Assembly: GCA_022709905.1 (NCBI GenBank)
Contig: JAKLHY010000051.1
Location: 1 to 55,976 of the forward strand
Length of the DNA stretch: 55,976 bases
Origin: Verrucomicrobiota bacterium
Lineage (GTDB): Bacteria; Verrucomicrobiota; Verrucomicrobiia; Limisphaerales; UBA1319
Direction: 5' to 3'
A model generated the notes under the pieces. The model saw only the letters and a list, made by a program, of their open reading frames with translations, had not been told where the DNA came from and did no database searches. The translations under genes and the position numbers were made by a program. This document shows positions 42,101 through 50,347 of the stretch, piece after piece; the first letter of the stretch is position 1, and the number at the start of each line of letters is the position of its first letter.

Positions 42101-42724
42101 ATGAGCTGGTTACAGAAGTGTTGGGGCTGGCTGGGAAGCTCCAAAAACCAGAAGACGCTTGCTTTCGTCGGTAGCGGTCTTGCCATTATCGCGGGTGCTT
42201 TCTGGCAGATTTATCCGCATTTTTTCGGCGCTGAGTCGAGCAAACCGCCGGCTGCCGAGCACATAACGGCAACCACGGGCGGCGTTATCCAAATGGGTCC
42301 CGGCACCGTTCACGTCACCAACATCCATGGAATCAGCGAAGAAAAATTTCAGCGGCTGGCGGGGGAGCTGGGCGTTACGCAGAGCGCCCTCGAAAAGTTT
42401 TTCGAGATTCTCGAACAAGCGCAGGTTGCCCCAAAGGATCTCGACAGCACGCTGCGGGAGATCGCCAAGCGCTACAAGGATCTTCAAACCAAGCTCGACA
42501 GTTTCAGTTCTGATGATCCAGAGGTTGAAACCCTCAAGCGTCAAGCCAAGGAAGCTTTGGATGTCGGGGACTTCGAGCGTGCCGAGAAGCTGCTGAACCA
42601 AGCCAGCGAGAAGGATATACAGGCTGCCAAAGAGCTCCAGGCCACGCCAATAATCGTGATAAAATGGGCTTTTAATGATAAATTAACATCACGCAGGCTC
42701 AGTCTCCCGAGCCGCCAGACCTAG
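42101..42724 (+). CDS. Membrane-anchored helical protein, probably a truncated TPR protein
   Basis: 207 residues, start with GGAG. N-terminal membrane helix (TLAFVGSGLAIIAGAFWQIY) followed by a soluble domain: GGVIQMGPGTVHVTNIHG, FQRLAGELGVTQSALEKFFE, DSTLREIAKRYKDLQTKL and VGDFERAEKLLNQASEKD. This arrangement resembles the front part of membrane-anchored TPR proteins common in some gammaproteobacteria, in which TPR repeats follow the NQASEKD helix. Here the reading ends soon after ELQ in an unrelated AT-rich tail (PIIVIKWAFNDKLTSRR), so the repeats appear lost. The zinc-ribbon gene follows 10 bp later. Confidence 0.65.
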   Translation: MSWLQKCWGWLGSSKNQKTLAFVGSGLAIIAGAFWQIYPHFFGAESSKPPAAEHITATTGGVIQMGPGTVHVTNIHGISEEKFQRLAGELGVTQSALEKFFEILEQAQVAPKDLDSTLREIAKRYKDLQTKLDSFSSDDPEVETLKRQAKEALDVGDFERAEKLLNQASEKDIQAAKELQATPIIVIKWAFNDKLTSRRLSLPSRQT

Positions 42725-42734
42725 AGGAGAGAAA

Positions 42735-43118
42735 ATGAAGAACGTCGTCGGCAGCCGTGTAAACGTCCACGGGCAGACCCTGATCGTCGGCTGCGGGGGC
42801 CGGCTGTACGCCCCGCGCACGTCAGTCGACGCCTGGGGCCGGACTCGGCAGACCCAGAGGGTCATGAAGTATCGGATCCAGAGTTGCACCTGTGGGCACG
42901 CCTTCATCGCCCACGACAGTCGGATGAAGACCTGTCCCAATTGCCAGGCGCGCATCCGCCAGGAACGCCAGGGACGCCGCGCCGCCGAGACCTCGCCACG
43001 CCCAGCCCCTTGCGTTGTCTGTGGTCAACCGCTCACCGCCCAGCGCCGCACTAAAACCTATTGCTCCCGCGCCTGCCAGCAAAAAGCTTATCGGCAACGT
43101 GGCTCAAAGGGGTTCTAA
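42735..43118 (+). CDS. Zinc-ribbon protein with two Cys clusters
   Basis: 127 residues, start preceded by GAGGAG. Cluster 1 CTCGHAFIAHDS followed by CPNCQARIRQ; cluster 2 CVVCGQPLTAQRRTKTYC and SRACQQKAYRQR. The second resembles the small treble-clef/zinc-ribbon found at the ends of phage- or plasmid-borne proteins and may bind nucleic acid. The N terminus reads VNVHGQTLIVGCGG. The gene ends in a clear terminator (43126-43145). It sits where the upstream TPR gene was truncated, so it may have arrived with an insertion. Role unknown. Confidence 0.6.
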   Translation: MKNVVGSRVNVHGQTLIVGCGGRLYAPRTSVDAWGRTRQTQRVMKYRIQSCTCGHAFIAHDSRMKTCPNCQARIRQERQGRRAAETSPRPAPCVVCGQPLTAQRRTKTYCSRACQQKAYRQRGSKGF

Positions 43119-43125
43119 ACCCAAA

Positions 43126-43145
43126 CCCCGGAAATCGGGGCTTTT
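43126..43145 (+). terminator. Intrinsic terminator of the zinc-ribbon gene
   Basis: Stem ccccg (43126-43130), loop gaaat, stem cgggg (43136-43140) followed by ctttt. Lies 7 bp after the stop. The following bases also begin the long inverted repeat 43141-43170. Confidence 0.65.
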
Positions 43146-43170
43146 GTGTCGTTTGTTTAAATGTACCCAA
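43141..43170. repeat. Left arm of 30-bp inverted repeat (pairs with 46072-46101)
   Basis: Bases 43141-43162 are the exact reverse complement of 46080-46101 (22 of 22), and the extension to 43170 matches six of eight more, total 28 of 30. The pair encloses dedA-like, cls and lipoprotein genes plus an IS3 remnant. Confidence 0.7.
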
Positions 43171-43183
43171 AAAAAGACGGTTC

Positions 43184-43942
43184 TTAGGATCCTGCCCGGT
43201 GTTGGCGCTGCCAGCGATACCCGCCATAGGCGAGCAAGAGGGTGATCCCTATCAGCGTGGCCGTCGCCACCCACGGGTTGAGCTTCCGGATGAAACCGAG
43301 AATCGCGTACAAGTTTTCGTCCAGATAATAGATGCCCAGACCCCAGCAGCCGACCCACAACGCCGCACCGAGGGCGTTGTACGCCGTAAAGGTCCACCAG
43401 GGCATTTCCAGGATCCCGGCGGCGATCCCGTTCAATTGGCGTAACCCGTCAAAAAACCGACCGACGACGATCAGCCCGCCGCCATAGCGGCTGAAACCCT
43501 GTTCGACCCGTTGCCAGTGACGCTCGTCCACCTGGAAACGGTGCAGTAACACCCGTCCGCCCCGGCGGCCGATCAGATAGCCCAGGCTGCTGCCCAGAAT
43601 CGCCGCCAGGAAGGCGGTCAACAGTAACAGGCCAATGTGGAAATCAGTTTGGGTGGCGGCGGTCACCGCGCCGGCGATCAGCAAAGTTTGGCCGGGCGCC
43701 GGGATGCCGAACCCTTCCACTCCCACCGCCGCGAACACTGCGCCGTAACCATAGCGGTCCAGCCACGGTTCAACGGCCGCGATTTCATGCTGGAGATCGC
43801 CCAGCAGGCGGTGGGGAAACGATTCGGTCGGCTTCGCGCTGGACACCGAAGGTTCCGCCGGAACCGTTTGCGCGAATGCCCAGCCCGCCACCAGCATCCC
43901 CCCCAATAACAAACTTGCCAGCCACTGCTTCAGGTTGTGCAT
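43184..43942 (-). CDS. DedA-family membrane protein
   Basis: 252 residues from ATG 43942 (GAGAG site on the minus strand). Signal-like N terminus (QWLASLLLGGMLVAGWAFAQ) then the DedA core: FGIPAPGQTLLIAGAV, FLAAILGSSLGYLIGRRGG, VVGRFFDGLRQLNGIAAG and helices to LNPWVATATLIGITLLLAYGG. DedA proteins are inner-membrane flippase-type proteins linked to undecaprenyl phosphate or phosphatidyl-lipid handling. Divergent from the cardiolipin synthase gene by about 40 bp, and both act on membrane lipids, so co-regulation is plausible. Confidence 0.9.
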   Translation of the reverse strand: MHNLKQWLASLLLGGMLVAGWAFAQTVPAEPSVSSAKPTESFPHRLLGDLQHEIAAVEPWLDRYGYGAVFAAVGVEGFGIPAPGQTLLIAGAVTAATQTDFHIGLLLLTAFLAAILGSSLGYLIGRRGGRVLLHRFQVDERHWQRVEQGFSRYGGGLIVVGRFFDGLRQLNGIAAGILEMPWWTFTAYNALGAALWVGCWGLGIYYLDENLYAILGFIRKLNPWVATATLIGITLLLAYGGYRWQRQHRAGS

Positions 43943-43982
43943 AATCCGACTCTCTTCACCGGCCCGCCAGGAGACCACTTCG

Positions 43983-45419
43983 ATGCTGAAGTCAGATCTC
44001 GTTATTTTGATATCGGCCGTGGTGGCGTTGATTCACACCTTGGGGGTGTTGTCGGCGATCCATGCCGTGGCCCGCGTCCGAACCCCGCAGGGCGCCATCG
44101 CCTGGGCGATTTCGTTGCTGACGTTTCCCTACATCGCCCTGCCCCTGTACTGGATTTTAGGCCGTAACCACTTCCACGGCTACGTCGAGGCCTTGCAGCG
44201 CGGCGCGCTGGAACAGGCCGATCGTGGCGGAATTGCCATGATCCTGGAGCGACTGCGCGACCATCAGGTCGATCTGTCACCCGAGCGGGCCGGCGATCTC
44301 CAGGTCCTCGCCCCGTTGAGCCGCGTCCCCTATACCCAAGGCAATGTCCTGGAACTGCTGGTCGATGGCGAAGCCACGTTCGACGCTATTTTCACCGCGC
44401 TCGAAGCGGCCGAGCGTTACATCCTGATCCAGTTTTTTATCATCAAGGACGACGACCTGGGCCGCGAACTGCACGCCCGGTTGCTGCGTAAGGCAGCGGT
44501 CGGCGTATCGATCCGGGTCTTGTACGATGAGATCGGTAGCCACGCGCTGCCGAAAACCTATATCGAAACCCTGCGCGCCGCCGGTATCGCCGTGTCGGCG
44601 TTCCACACCACGCGCGGTCGGCGCAACCGTTTCCAACTGAATTTCCGCAATCACCGCAAGATCGTGGTGTTGGATGGCCGGGTGGCGTTCGTCGGCGGCC
44701 TGAACGTGGGGGACGAATACCTGGGGCGCGGCCCGCTCGGCCACTGGCGCGACACGCATCTGCGAGTGAGGGGACCGGTGGTGCAAGCGCTGCAACGGGT
44801 GTTCCTCGCGGACTGGTACTGGGCCACCCGGCAAGTGCTCGACCTGGAATGGCGGCCGACGGCGACCGGCGACCAGATCGCGCTGATTTTCCCCACCGGC
44901 CCGGCCGATGCGCTGGAAACCTGCTCGATGTTTTTCCATCAGGCCATTGTCAGCGCCCGGCGACGGTTGTGGATCGCCAGCCCCTATTTCGTGCCCGACC
45001 CGCCGGTGTTCGAGGCGCTGCAACTGGCGGCCTTGCGCGGGGTCGATGTCCGCATCCTGCTTCCGGCCCAGCCGGACCACAAGCTGGTCTATCTTGCCTC
45101 GTTTTCCTTTCTGGACACGGCGGATCGAACCGGCATCCAGCTTTATCGCTACCAGAATGGCTTTCTGCACCAGAAGGTGGTGTTGGTAGACGATGAGGTC
45201 GCGGCGGTCGGCACCGCCAATCTGGACAACCGCTCGCTGCGGCTCAATTTCGAAGTCATGGCGGTGGGGGTGGACCGAATATTCGCCGGTCAGGTGGCCG
45301 CCATGCTGGAGCAAGATTTCCAACAGGCCCGGCGAACCTCCGCGGCTGATTTGCGAAACCGAAGTGGGCCGTTCCGATGGGCGGTGCGGGCCGCGCGGCT
45401 GTTCGATCCGATTTTATGA
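43983..45419 (+). CDS. cls: Cardiolipin synthase (phospholipase D superfamily)
   Basis: 478 residues from ATG 43983 (AGGAGA upstream). Joins two phosphatidylglycerol molecules, or PG and PE, into cardiolipin at the inner membrane. N-terminal helices VILISAVVALIHTLGVLSAI and ISLLTFPYIALPLYWILG precede two HKD motifs: NHRKIVVLDGRVAFVGG and HQKVVLVDDEVAAVGTANLD. The length and two-helix start are those of ClsA-type enzymes. The lipoprotein gene follows 41 bp later. Confidence 0.95.
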   Translation: MLKSDLVILISAVVALIHTLGVLSAIHAVARVRTPQGAIAWAISLLTFPYIALPLYWILGRNHFHGYVEALQRGALEQADRGGIAMILERLRDHQVDLSPERAGDLQVLAPLSRVPYTQGNVLELLVDGEATFDAIFTALEAAERYILIQFFIIKDDDLGRELHARLLRKAAVGVSIRVLYDEIGSHALPKTYIETLRAAGIAVSAFHTTRGRRNRFQLNFRNHRKIVVLDGRVAFVGGLNVGDEYLGRGPLGHWRDTHLRVRGPVVQALQRVFLADWYWATRQVLDLEWRPTATGDQIALIFPTGPADALETCSMFFHQAIVSARRRLWIASPYFVPDPPVFEALQLAALRGVDVRILLPAQPDHKLVYLASFSFLDTADRTGIQLYRYQNGFLHQKVVLVDDEVAAVGTANLDNRSLRLNFEVMAVGVDRIFAGQVAAMLEQDFQQARRTSAADLRNRSGPFRWAVRAARLFDPIL

Positions 45420-45460
45420 CGTGGATGATTCAAGCGTCGGCAACGACAAGGGGGAACAGG

Positions 45461-45763
45461 ATGCAACATCGATGGGCAGGGTTATTCGTGGCGCCAGCCA
45501 TGGTCCTCGGCGCTTGCGCGCTAAATGACGCGACCGACCGGCCATTTCAGAGTTGGCTGTCCCAGGAGGAAACCCGTTGTGGGAACAGTTACGGCGCACT
45601 CCCGTTGAATACGCCGGAGCAGCGCACGCAGTTTGAGAGCCTGAGTTATCAGACCTACTACGGTGAGCTGCCCCGAGAGGTTTATGCCGACCAGTTAAGA
45701 ATTCTCTATCCGAATCACGGGCTGACGGTGGATTGCCTGGCGACTGCCGTTCCGAGATGGTGA
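45461..45763 (+). CDS. Small lipoprotein of unknown function
   Basis: 100 residues from ATG 45461 (GGGGGAAC upstream). Signal with lipobox LGAC (AGLFVAPAMVLGACALND). The short mature part has two Cys (ETRCGNSYGAL; TVDCLATAV) and YQTYYGELPREVYADQLRIL. No family recognised. Immediately follows the cardiolipin synthase gene in the same direction. Confidence 0.65.
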   Translation: MQHRWAGLFVAPAMVLGACALNDATDRPFQSWLSQEETRCGNSYGALPLNTPEQRTQFESLSYQTYYGELPREVYADQLRILYPNHGLTVDCLATAVPRW

Positions 45764-45791
45764 AATTTTCGTCGGACTCATTGGATCAATC

Positions 45792-45810
45792 ACGGGGCGA
45801 AGCGCCCCGT
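45792..45810 (+). terminator. Hairpin after the lipoprotein gene
   Basis: Stem acggggcg (45792-45799) and cgccccgt (45803-45810), loop aag. No U-run follows, so a terminator role is only suggested by position 30 bp after the stop. Confidence 0.4.
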
Positions 45811-45941
45811 CCCTCAATCACCTTGCCGACATTCCGCTCCCGTTCAATCGCTTCTTGAATGTAGGGTCCGTTTGCACAAACGGATAAAAACGCTCACCGG
45901 TGTGAACCGCTCCGGGAATCTCGGAGGCTGTTGGGTGGGAG

Positions 45942-46077
45942 TCACGCTGCTCTGGCGAACTCGTTAAGTTGGCGATAATCAACTTCTTCAGCCTCGGCCG
46001 GCGGGATGTTGCCGATCGGGGCTAAGAGCCGCCGATGGTTGAACCCGTCGACCCAAGTAAAGTGTGGCGAGTTGGGT
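45942..46077 (-). pseudogene. C-terminal remnant of an IS3-family transposase (OrfB)
   Basis: On the minus strand the frame ending in a stop at 45942 reads FTWVDGFNHRRLLAPIGNIP, then PAEAEEVDYRQLNEFARAA. WVDxFNHRRLL.PIGNIPPAEAE is the well-known end of IS3-group OrfB. Upstream the frame shifts (LATL is in another frame) and homology fades by 46077. A remnant only. The rest of 45764-46609 (45811-45941, 46102-46609) shows no gene. Confidence 0.75.
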
Positions 46078-46101
46078 GAATTTAAACAAACGACACAAAA
46101 G
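46072..46101. repeat. Right arm of 30-bp inverted repeat (pairs with 43141-43170)
   Basis: See the left arm: 46080-46101 is an exact reverse complement of 43141-43162. It abuts the IS3 remnant. Confidence 0.7.
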
Positions 46102-46609
46102 TCTCATAGGACTTTGAGCCATGGTGCGGCCCAAACTTTGAATGAGGGGGTCTGAGTAGCAGCGGAGCAGAAACTTCGATTCAGTCGGTACATGATGAGG
46201 ATATCATTGGAAAACAGATGTTTTCCGGCAGGGTAACGCCGGCGAACGCGGCGTAGCAGTCACTCGCTACTGACTGGCCGACTGTCAGCCCCATCCCAGG
46301 AGCGGTCAGTTGACTCTATTAGGCCGACCGCCTTGAGCCAACCCAATCCCTATGTTGCCGGTTCCAAACTCAGCAGCCGGAATGAATCTCTTAGCGGACA
46401 TTTCCGCTCCTCCCAAAGGCGCAGTGGCAGGGTGCAATCAGCTTCCTGCGAGTCGAACCGCTAACTCCACCCATCGCTGCCGACGGCGTCATCCACCACG
46501 CTTACCGGCACGCACTCTGAGTCTCTTGCCCCAAGCGTGGTGATCCGTTGTATCCCTGACGTCTGAAGACACCGTTCTGGGGTCAAGCTAGACAGCGTTC
46601 GCAGCTAAG

Positions 46610-46637
46610 TTGACAGTGACACTGTATAGTGTATTAT
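46610..46637 (+). promoter_or_regulatory. Promoter and dyad operator of the MerR gene, probably leaderless
   Basis: TTGACA (46610-46615), 16-bp spacer, TATTAT (46632-46637). The ATG at 46644 is only six bases after the -10, and no Shine-Dalgarno lies before it, so the transcript probably starts at or next to the A of ATG. Two overlapping dyads lie here: acactgtatagtgt (46619-46632) inside the spacer, the usual place for a MerR operator, and acagtgacactgt (46613-46625). Confidence 0.6.
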
Positions 46638-46643
46638 TGAGCC

Positions 46644-47168
46644 ATGAACGACGCACTCGACATCAACACCCTCAGCCGCGACACCGGCATCAACGTGCGC
46701 ACGATCCGCTACTACTTGGCGGAAGGATTGCTGCCGCCTCCCTCGGGGCGCGGCCCGGCGGCGACCTACGACCCAGGTCACCGCGACCGGTTACGCCTGA
46801 TCCGTCGCCTGCAGGAGGCCCATCTGCCCTTGGCGGCGATCCGCACCCAATTGGAGGCGCTCGATGACGCGGGGGTCGCCGCCGTGCTGACCGCGCCGTC
46901 GCGCACAGAGGGCCGCGCCCCGGCGACGGCCTCGGAGTATGTGCGACAGGTCTTGGCGAGTGCCTCGGAGCCCGTGGCCGTGCCGCCAAGTCCCGTCTTG
47001 CAGCCCGTGCCTGCCAGTCCGCGCTTCCCCGCGCGCAGTACCTGGGAGCGCATCGCGCTGCATCCGGATCTCGAGCTGCATGTGCGCCGGCCGCTGGCCC
47101 ATGCCGATCAGCGCCGACTCGACGAATTGCTGGAGCAGGCAAAGCGGATCTTCGGCGCCGAGCGCTGA
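46644..47168 (+). CDS. MerR-family transcriptional regulator
   Basis: 174 residues. The winged HTH reads LDINTLSRDTGINVRTIRYY, LAEGLLPPP and RDRLRLIRRLQEAHLPLAAI. The effector half (about 80-174) is Ala/Pro-rich and lacks an obvious metal-Cys set, ending in WERIALHPDLELHVRRPLAH and ADQRRLDELLEQAKRIFGAE. It therefore may sense an organic ligand or protein rather than a metal. It opens the operon with the two PARG-type genes (59 bp to the next start) and has a dyad in its own promoter spacer, so autoregulation and operon control are likely. Confidence 0.88.
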   Translation: MNDALDINTLSRDTGINVRTIRYYLAEGLLPPPSGRGPAATYDPGHRDRLRLIRRLQEAHLPLAAIRTQLEALDDAGVAAVLTAPSRTEGRAPATASEYVRQVLASASEPVAVPPSPVLQPVPASPRFPARSTWERIALHPDLELHVRRPLAHADQRRLDELLEQAKRIFGAER

Positions 47169-47227
47169 TCCGCGACCGACTGTCCCAACAGAGCGAGCCC
47201 ATCAACCCCCAGGAGCAGGAGTTGCCC

Positions 47228-50200
47228 ATGTCCGCCATCGCCAAGCGTTTGTCTGAAGTAGTCGTTGGGAAACCGACCGCGTATCGGAACTTGACCCTTT
47301 ATCCGCTCTTGGCCGATGGGCCTGACGAGCCAACGTATCGGCTCCTCGACGCGGCCCTGAGCGACCACAGCGCCCGTGTCACCGAGGTGTCCGAGTCGGG
47401 CCACGTCCCGGAGTTGAAGTTCATCAATGAGGGGTTGCGACCGGTGCTGCTCCTCGATGGCGAGGAACTGGTGGGCGCCAAGCAAAACCGGATCCTCAAC
47501 CTCACGGTTCTGGCACCTGCGCAGCAGACGATCATCATCCCGGTCTCCTGCGTCGAAGCCGGACGCTGGCACGCCTCCAGTGCCGAGTTTTCCGGGGCCA
47601 GGCGCGCCCATTTCGCCGCCGGTCGGGCGCGTAAGGCCGCCGATGTCAACGTATCGCTGCGCCGGCGCGGTTCCCGTGAGAGCGATCAAGGCGCGGTCTG
47701 GCGCGACATCGAGAGGCGCGCGAAACGCATGGGCGTGAGCTCCGGAACCAGCGCCGCCGCCGCACTCTATGAGACCCATCGCCAGCCGCTCGATGCCTTC
47801 CGAGCGGCGTTCGTGGCACAGCCGCATCAATGCGGCGCGCTGTTCGCCCTCCACGGGCGCATCCTCGGGCTCGATCTGTTCGACAGCCCGGCCACCCTGG
47901 CCGCGGTCCTGGGCACCTTGGTGGAGAGCTATGCGCTGGACGCGCTCGATGCGAGCCCCGAGACACCGACGCTGACCGAGGCTGACGCTAGCGCCTGGCT
48001 CGGCACCATCGCGGCCACCGCCTTCGAGCGGTTTCCCGCCGTTGGAGAAGGCGAGGACTGGCGCTTCGACGGCAAGCATCTGACGGGTGGTGCCTTGGTG
48101 AAGGATGGGCGCCTGATCCATCTCTGCGCATTCCGGATTGGTGGAGCTGAGGACAGCGGCGAGGCCCCGGACCCCGCCGAGCCGAAATCCTTCGGCGTGG
48201 CGCTGGCGACCGATCGCGCGCTGATCCGCCGACAAGGACACAGTCAGCGGCTCTTGCATGTCCGTCTTCAAGCGCCCGGCGCCGCCAAGACGCCCACCCC
48301 GTTGGATCTCGCCCTGGTGCTCGACGCCTCCGAAGCCATGAGGGCCGCCCAGTGGACCCAGGCAGAGCGCGCCGTGTGGGTCGCGCTGGAGCACCTGGGG
48401 CCTGGCGACCGTGTGGCGCTGGTGGCGTTCAATGCGGCCGCCGAAACCCGGCTGCCGTTGACCCCGATTGGCGGGGAGATGCGTCAAGCGGTCGCGTCCG
48501 TCTTGCAGGATCGCGCTCCAGGCGGCGGCACGAATCTCGGTGAAGGCTGGCTCACCGGCTGTGGATTGGTGGGCGCCGAGGGCGATGCGACGCAGCGGCG
48601 GCACGGCCTGGTCCTGAGTGCGGGTCAACCCGACACGGGCATCACGGCACAGGCGACGCTGGCGATGCACGCGCGCGCACTGCGTGAGCTCGGTGTGGTG
48701 ACTAGCACCTTCGGGGTGGGCGATACCTACCCTGAGTCGTTGCTCACCCAGTTGGCCGATGCCGGCGGTGGATGTTTCCAGGATATCGCGGACGCCGAGA
48801 CGATCCCCTCGGTCATTGGTCGCCATGTCGCCGAGCTTTGCGCCGTCGTCAGCACCCGGACGCGCCTGACTCTCACCTGGGAAGCCGATCTGAAGGTCGA
48901 GGCGCTAGGTCCCTGGCCGGGAACTGCCTCGCAGCACGCCCTGAGCCTGGATCTGGGCGACCTGACCAAGACGCAAACACTGGATCTGCTCCTGCGCGTG
49001 GGCTTCCCGGCGGGGGCCAAGAACACCGACTGCCCCCTAAAGGTCGTCGTCAACGATGGGGATCGCCGCCTGGCCGAGGCGCGGATCCACTGGACCTGGG
49101 TCGACAGTGCGACCCGTCAGGCACAACCGCGTCACACGGAGGTCGAGCATCGCTTCGCCGAGCATCTGGCCCATCAGGCCCGCCGCGAGGCCGTGCTCCT
49201 GAACCGCGATGGCCAGCTCGATCAGGCGCGCGAGCACCTGCTCAAAGCCGCCCAGCGGATTCGCGCTGAAGCGGGCGACCATCCGCGGACGCTGGCCCTG
49301 GCCGCGGCGCTCGAGGCTGAGACCGAGCGCTACCGCACGGCGCTGTCACCCCGGGAGATCAAGGAGCAGATCAGTCGCTCGGAATCGCTGCTGCGTGGCC
49401 GGGGACGGGATGGCGCGCGTCTGCGGAGCAATCAGAAACCGCGCCTGCAGTACCTGCCGGTCCTCGACAGTGCCGAGCGGGCCGCGCAGGGCGAGGCGTT
49501 GCGCAACATGCCGCGCTCCGCCACGAAGAAGCTGGGCGAATCGGCGCTGGCGGCCATCAAGGCCGGTCACTATGCCAACGCGGCGGGTCAACCGGTGGAT
49601 TGGAGTGCCGCCGTCGCGGCGGCCAAGGCCGCGAAGCGGAGTCTGCCGCCCGATGCCGCGCTGCCGACCGCGCCGCCCCCGGCCTTCGCGACGACGCGGG
49701 TGCGGGTGATCAACGCCATGACCCTCGACGCCGCCTGGCGCCTGACCATGACCGGCGCACGGGTCTTGGCGCTCAACTTCGCCAATGGCATCCAGCCCGG
49801 CGGCGGCTTCCTGCAAGGGAATCGCGCCCAGGAGAGCGTGCTCTGCCGCTCCAGTGCCCTGTTCGCGACGCTGGACGGCGACCCCATGTACGCCGCCCAC
49901 GCCGCGCGGCCAGAGCCCGATTCCACGGACTGGGCGATCCTCTCACCCGATGTGCCGGTCTTCCGCGACGATGCCGGACGGCCGTGGGACCGGCCCTGGC
50001 GGCTGAGCATTCTGACCTGCGCCGCACCCTATGCGCCGACGATCGGCCAAGAGCGGTCCGCCGAGCTCCTGCAGTCGCGCATCCGGCGAATCCTCGCGAT
50101 CGCCCGCGCCAAGGGTTACACGACGCTCGTGCTCGGCGCCTGGGGCTGCGGAACCTACGGCAATGACCCCGCGCGCATCGCGGCCATCTTCCACGCCGCG

Positions 50201-50311
50201 CTTCGGGAGCAGGCCGGCGCCTTCGAGGAAGTGGTCTTTGCCGTCACCGACTGGTCGCCAGAGCGACGCTTCCTGGCCCCCTTCGCCGCCGAGTTCAAGG
50301 CGGACGCCTGA
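47228..50311 (+). CDS. ARPP-1-like / vWA / PARG-type macrodomain fusion protein
   Basis: 1027 residues from ATG 47228 (AGGAG seven bases upstream; a TTG at 47222 is less likely). Three parts. About 1-300: a domain I recognise as ARPP-1-like/DUF6569, a family associated with ADP-ribosylglycohydrolases (LKFINEGLRPVLLLDGEELV; LNLTVLAPAQQTIIIPVSC). About 355-530: vWA domain with a partly degenerate MIDAS (VLDASEAMR, GGGTNLGEGW). About 720-1025: TIGR02452-type PARG macrodomain (NFANGIQPGGGFLQGNRAQE, then SVLCRSSALFATL). In active PARGs the signature is GGG-X-QEE; here it is QES (Gln868, Glu869, Ser870). Probable cytoplasmic ADP-ribose binding or processing protein, with the PARG part perhaps inactive. 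Followed by a PARG paralogue. Confidence 0.82.
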   Translation: MSAIAKRLSEVVVGKPTAYRNLTLYPLLADGPDEPTYRLLDAALSDHSARVTEVSESGHVPELKFINEGLRPVLLLDGEELVGAKQNRILNLTVLAPAQQTIIIPVSCVEAGRWHASSAEFSGARRAHFAAGRARKAADVNVSLRRRGSRESDQGAVWRDIERRAKRMGVSSGTSAAAALYETHRQPLDAFRAAFVAQPHQCGALFALHGRILGLDLFDSPATLAAVLGTLVESYALDALDASPETPTLTEADASAWLGTIAATAFERFPAVGEGEDWRFDGKHLTGGALVKDGRLIHLCAFRIGGAEDSGEAPDPAEPKSFGVALATDRALIRRQGHSQRLLHVRLQAPGAAKTPTPLDLALVLDASEAMRAAQWTQAERAVWVALEHLGPGDRVALVAFNAAAETRLPLTPIGGEMRQAVASVLQDRAPGGGTNLGEGWLTGCGLVGAEGDATQRRHGLVLSAGQPDTGITAQATLAMHARALRELGVVTSTFGVGDTYPESLLTQLADAGGGCFQDIADAETIPSVIGRHVAELCAVVSTRTRLTLTWEADLKVEALGPWPGTASQHALSLDLGDLTKTQTLDLLLRVGFPAGAKNTDCPLKVVVNDGDRRLAEARIHWTWVDSATRQAQPRHTEVEHRFAEHLAHQARREAVLLNRDGQLDQAREHLLKAAQRIRAEAGDHPRTLALAAALEAETERYRTALSPREIKEQISRSESLLRGRGRDGARLRSNQKPRLQYLPVLDSAERAAQGEALRNMPRSATKKLGESALAAIKAGHYANAAGQPVDWSAAVAAAKAAKRSLPPDAALPTAPPPAFATTRVRVINAMTLDAAWRLTMTGARVLALNFANGIQPGGGFLQGNRAQESVLCRSSALFATLDGDPMYAAHAARPEPDSTDWAILSPDVPVFRDDAGRPWDRPWRLSILTCAAPYAPTIGQERSAELLQSRIRRILAIARAKGYTTLVLGAWGCGTYGNDPARIAAIFHAALREQAGAFEEVVFAVTDWSPERRFLAPFAAEFKADA

Positions 50312-50347
50312 ATATTGTCAGCCAACACCTGAAACGAGGAGACCATC

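Noticed and set aside
45811..46609. Possible additional genes after the lipoprotein
   Set aside because: Only the IS3 remnant, a hairpin and repeat arm can be supported; other frames show no family pattern.
47108..48826. 572-residue minus-strand frame
   Set aside because: Antisense shadow of the ARPP-1/vWA/PARG gene in GC-rich codons; no family features.
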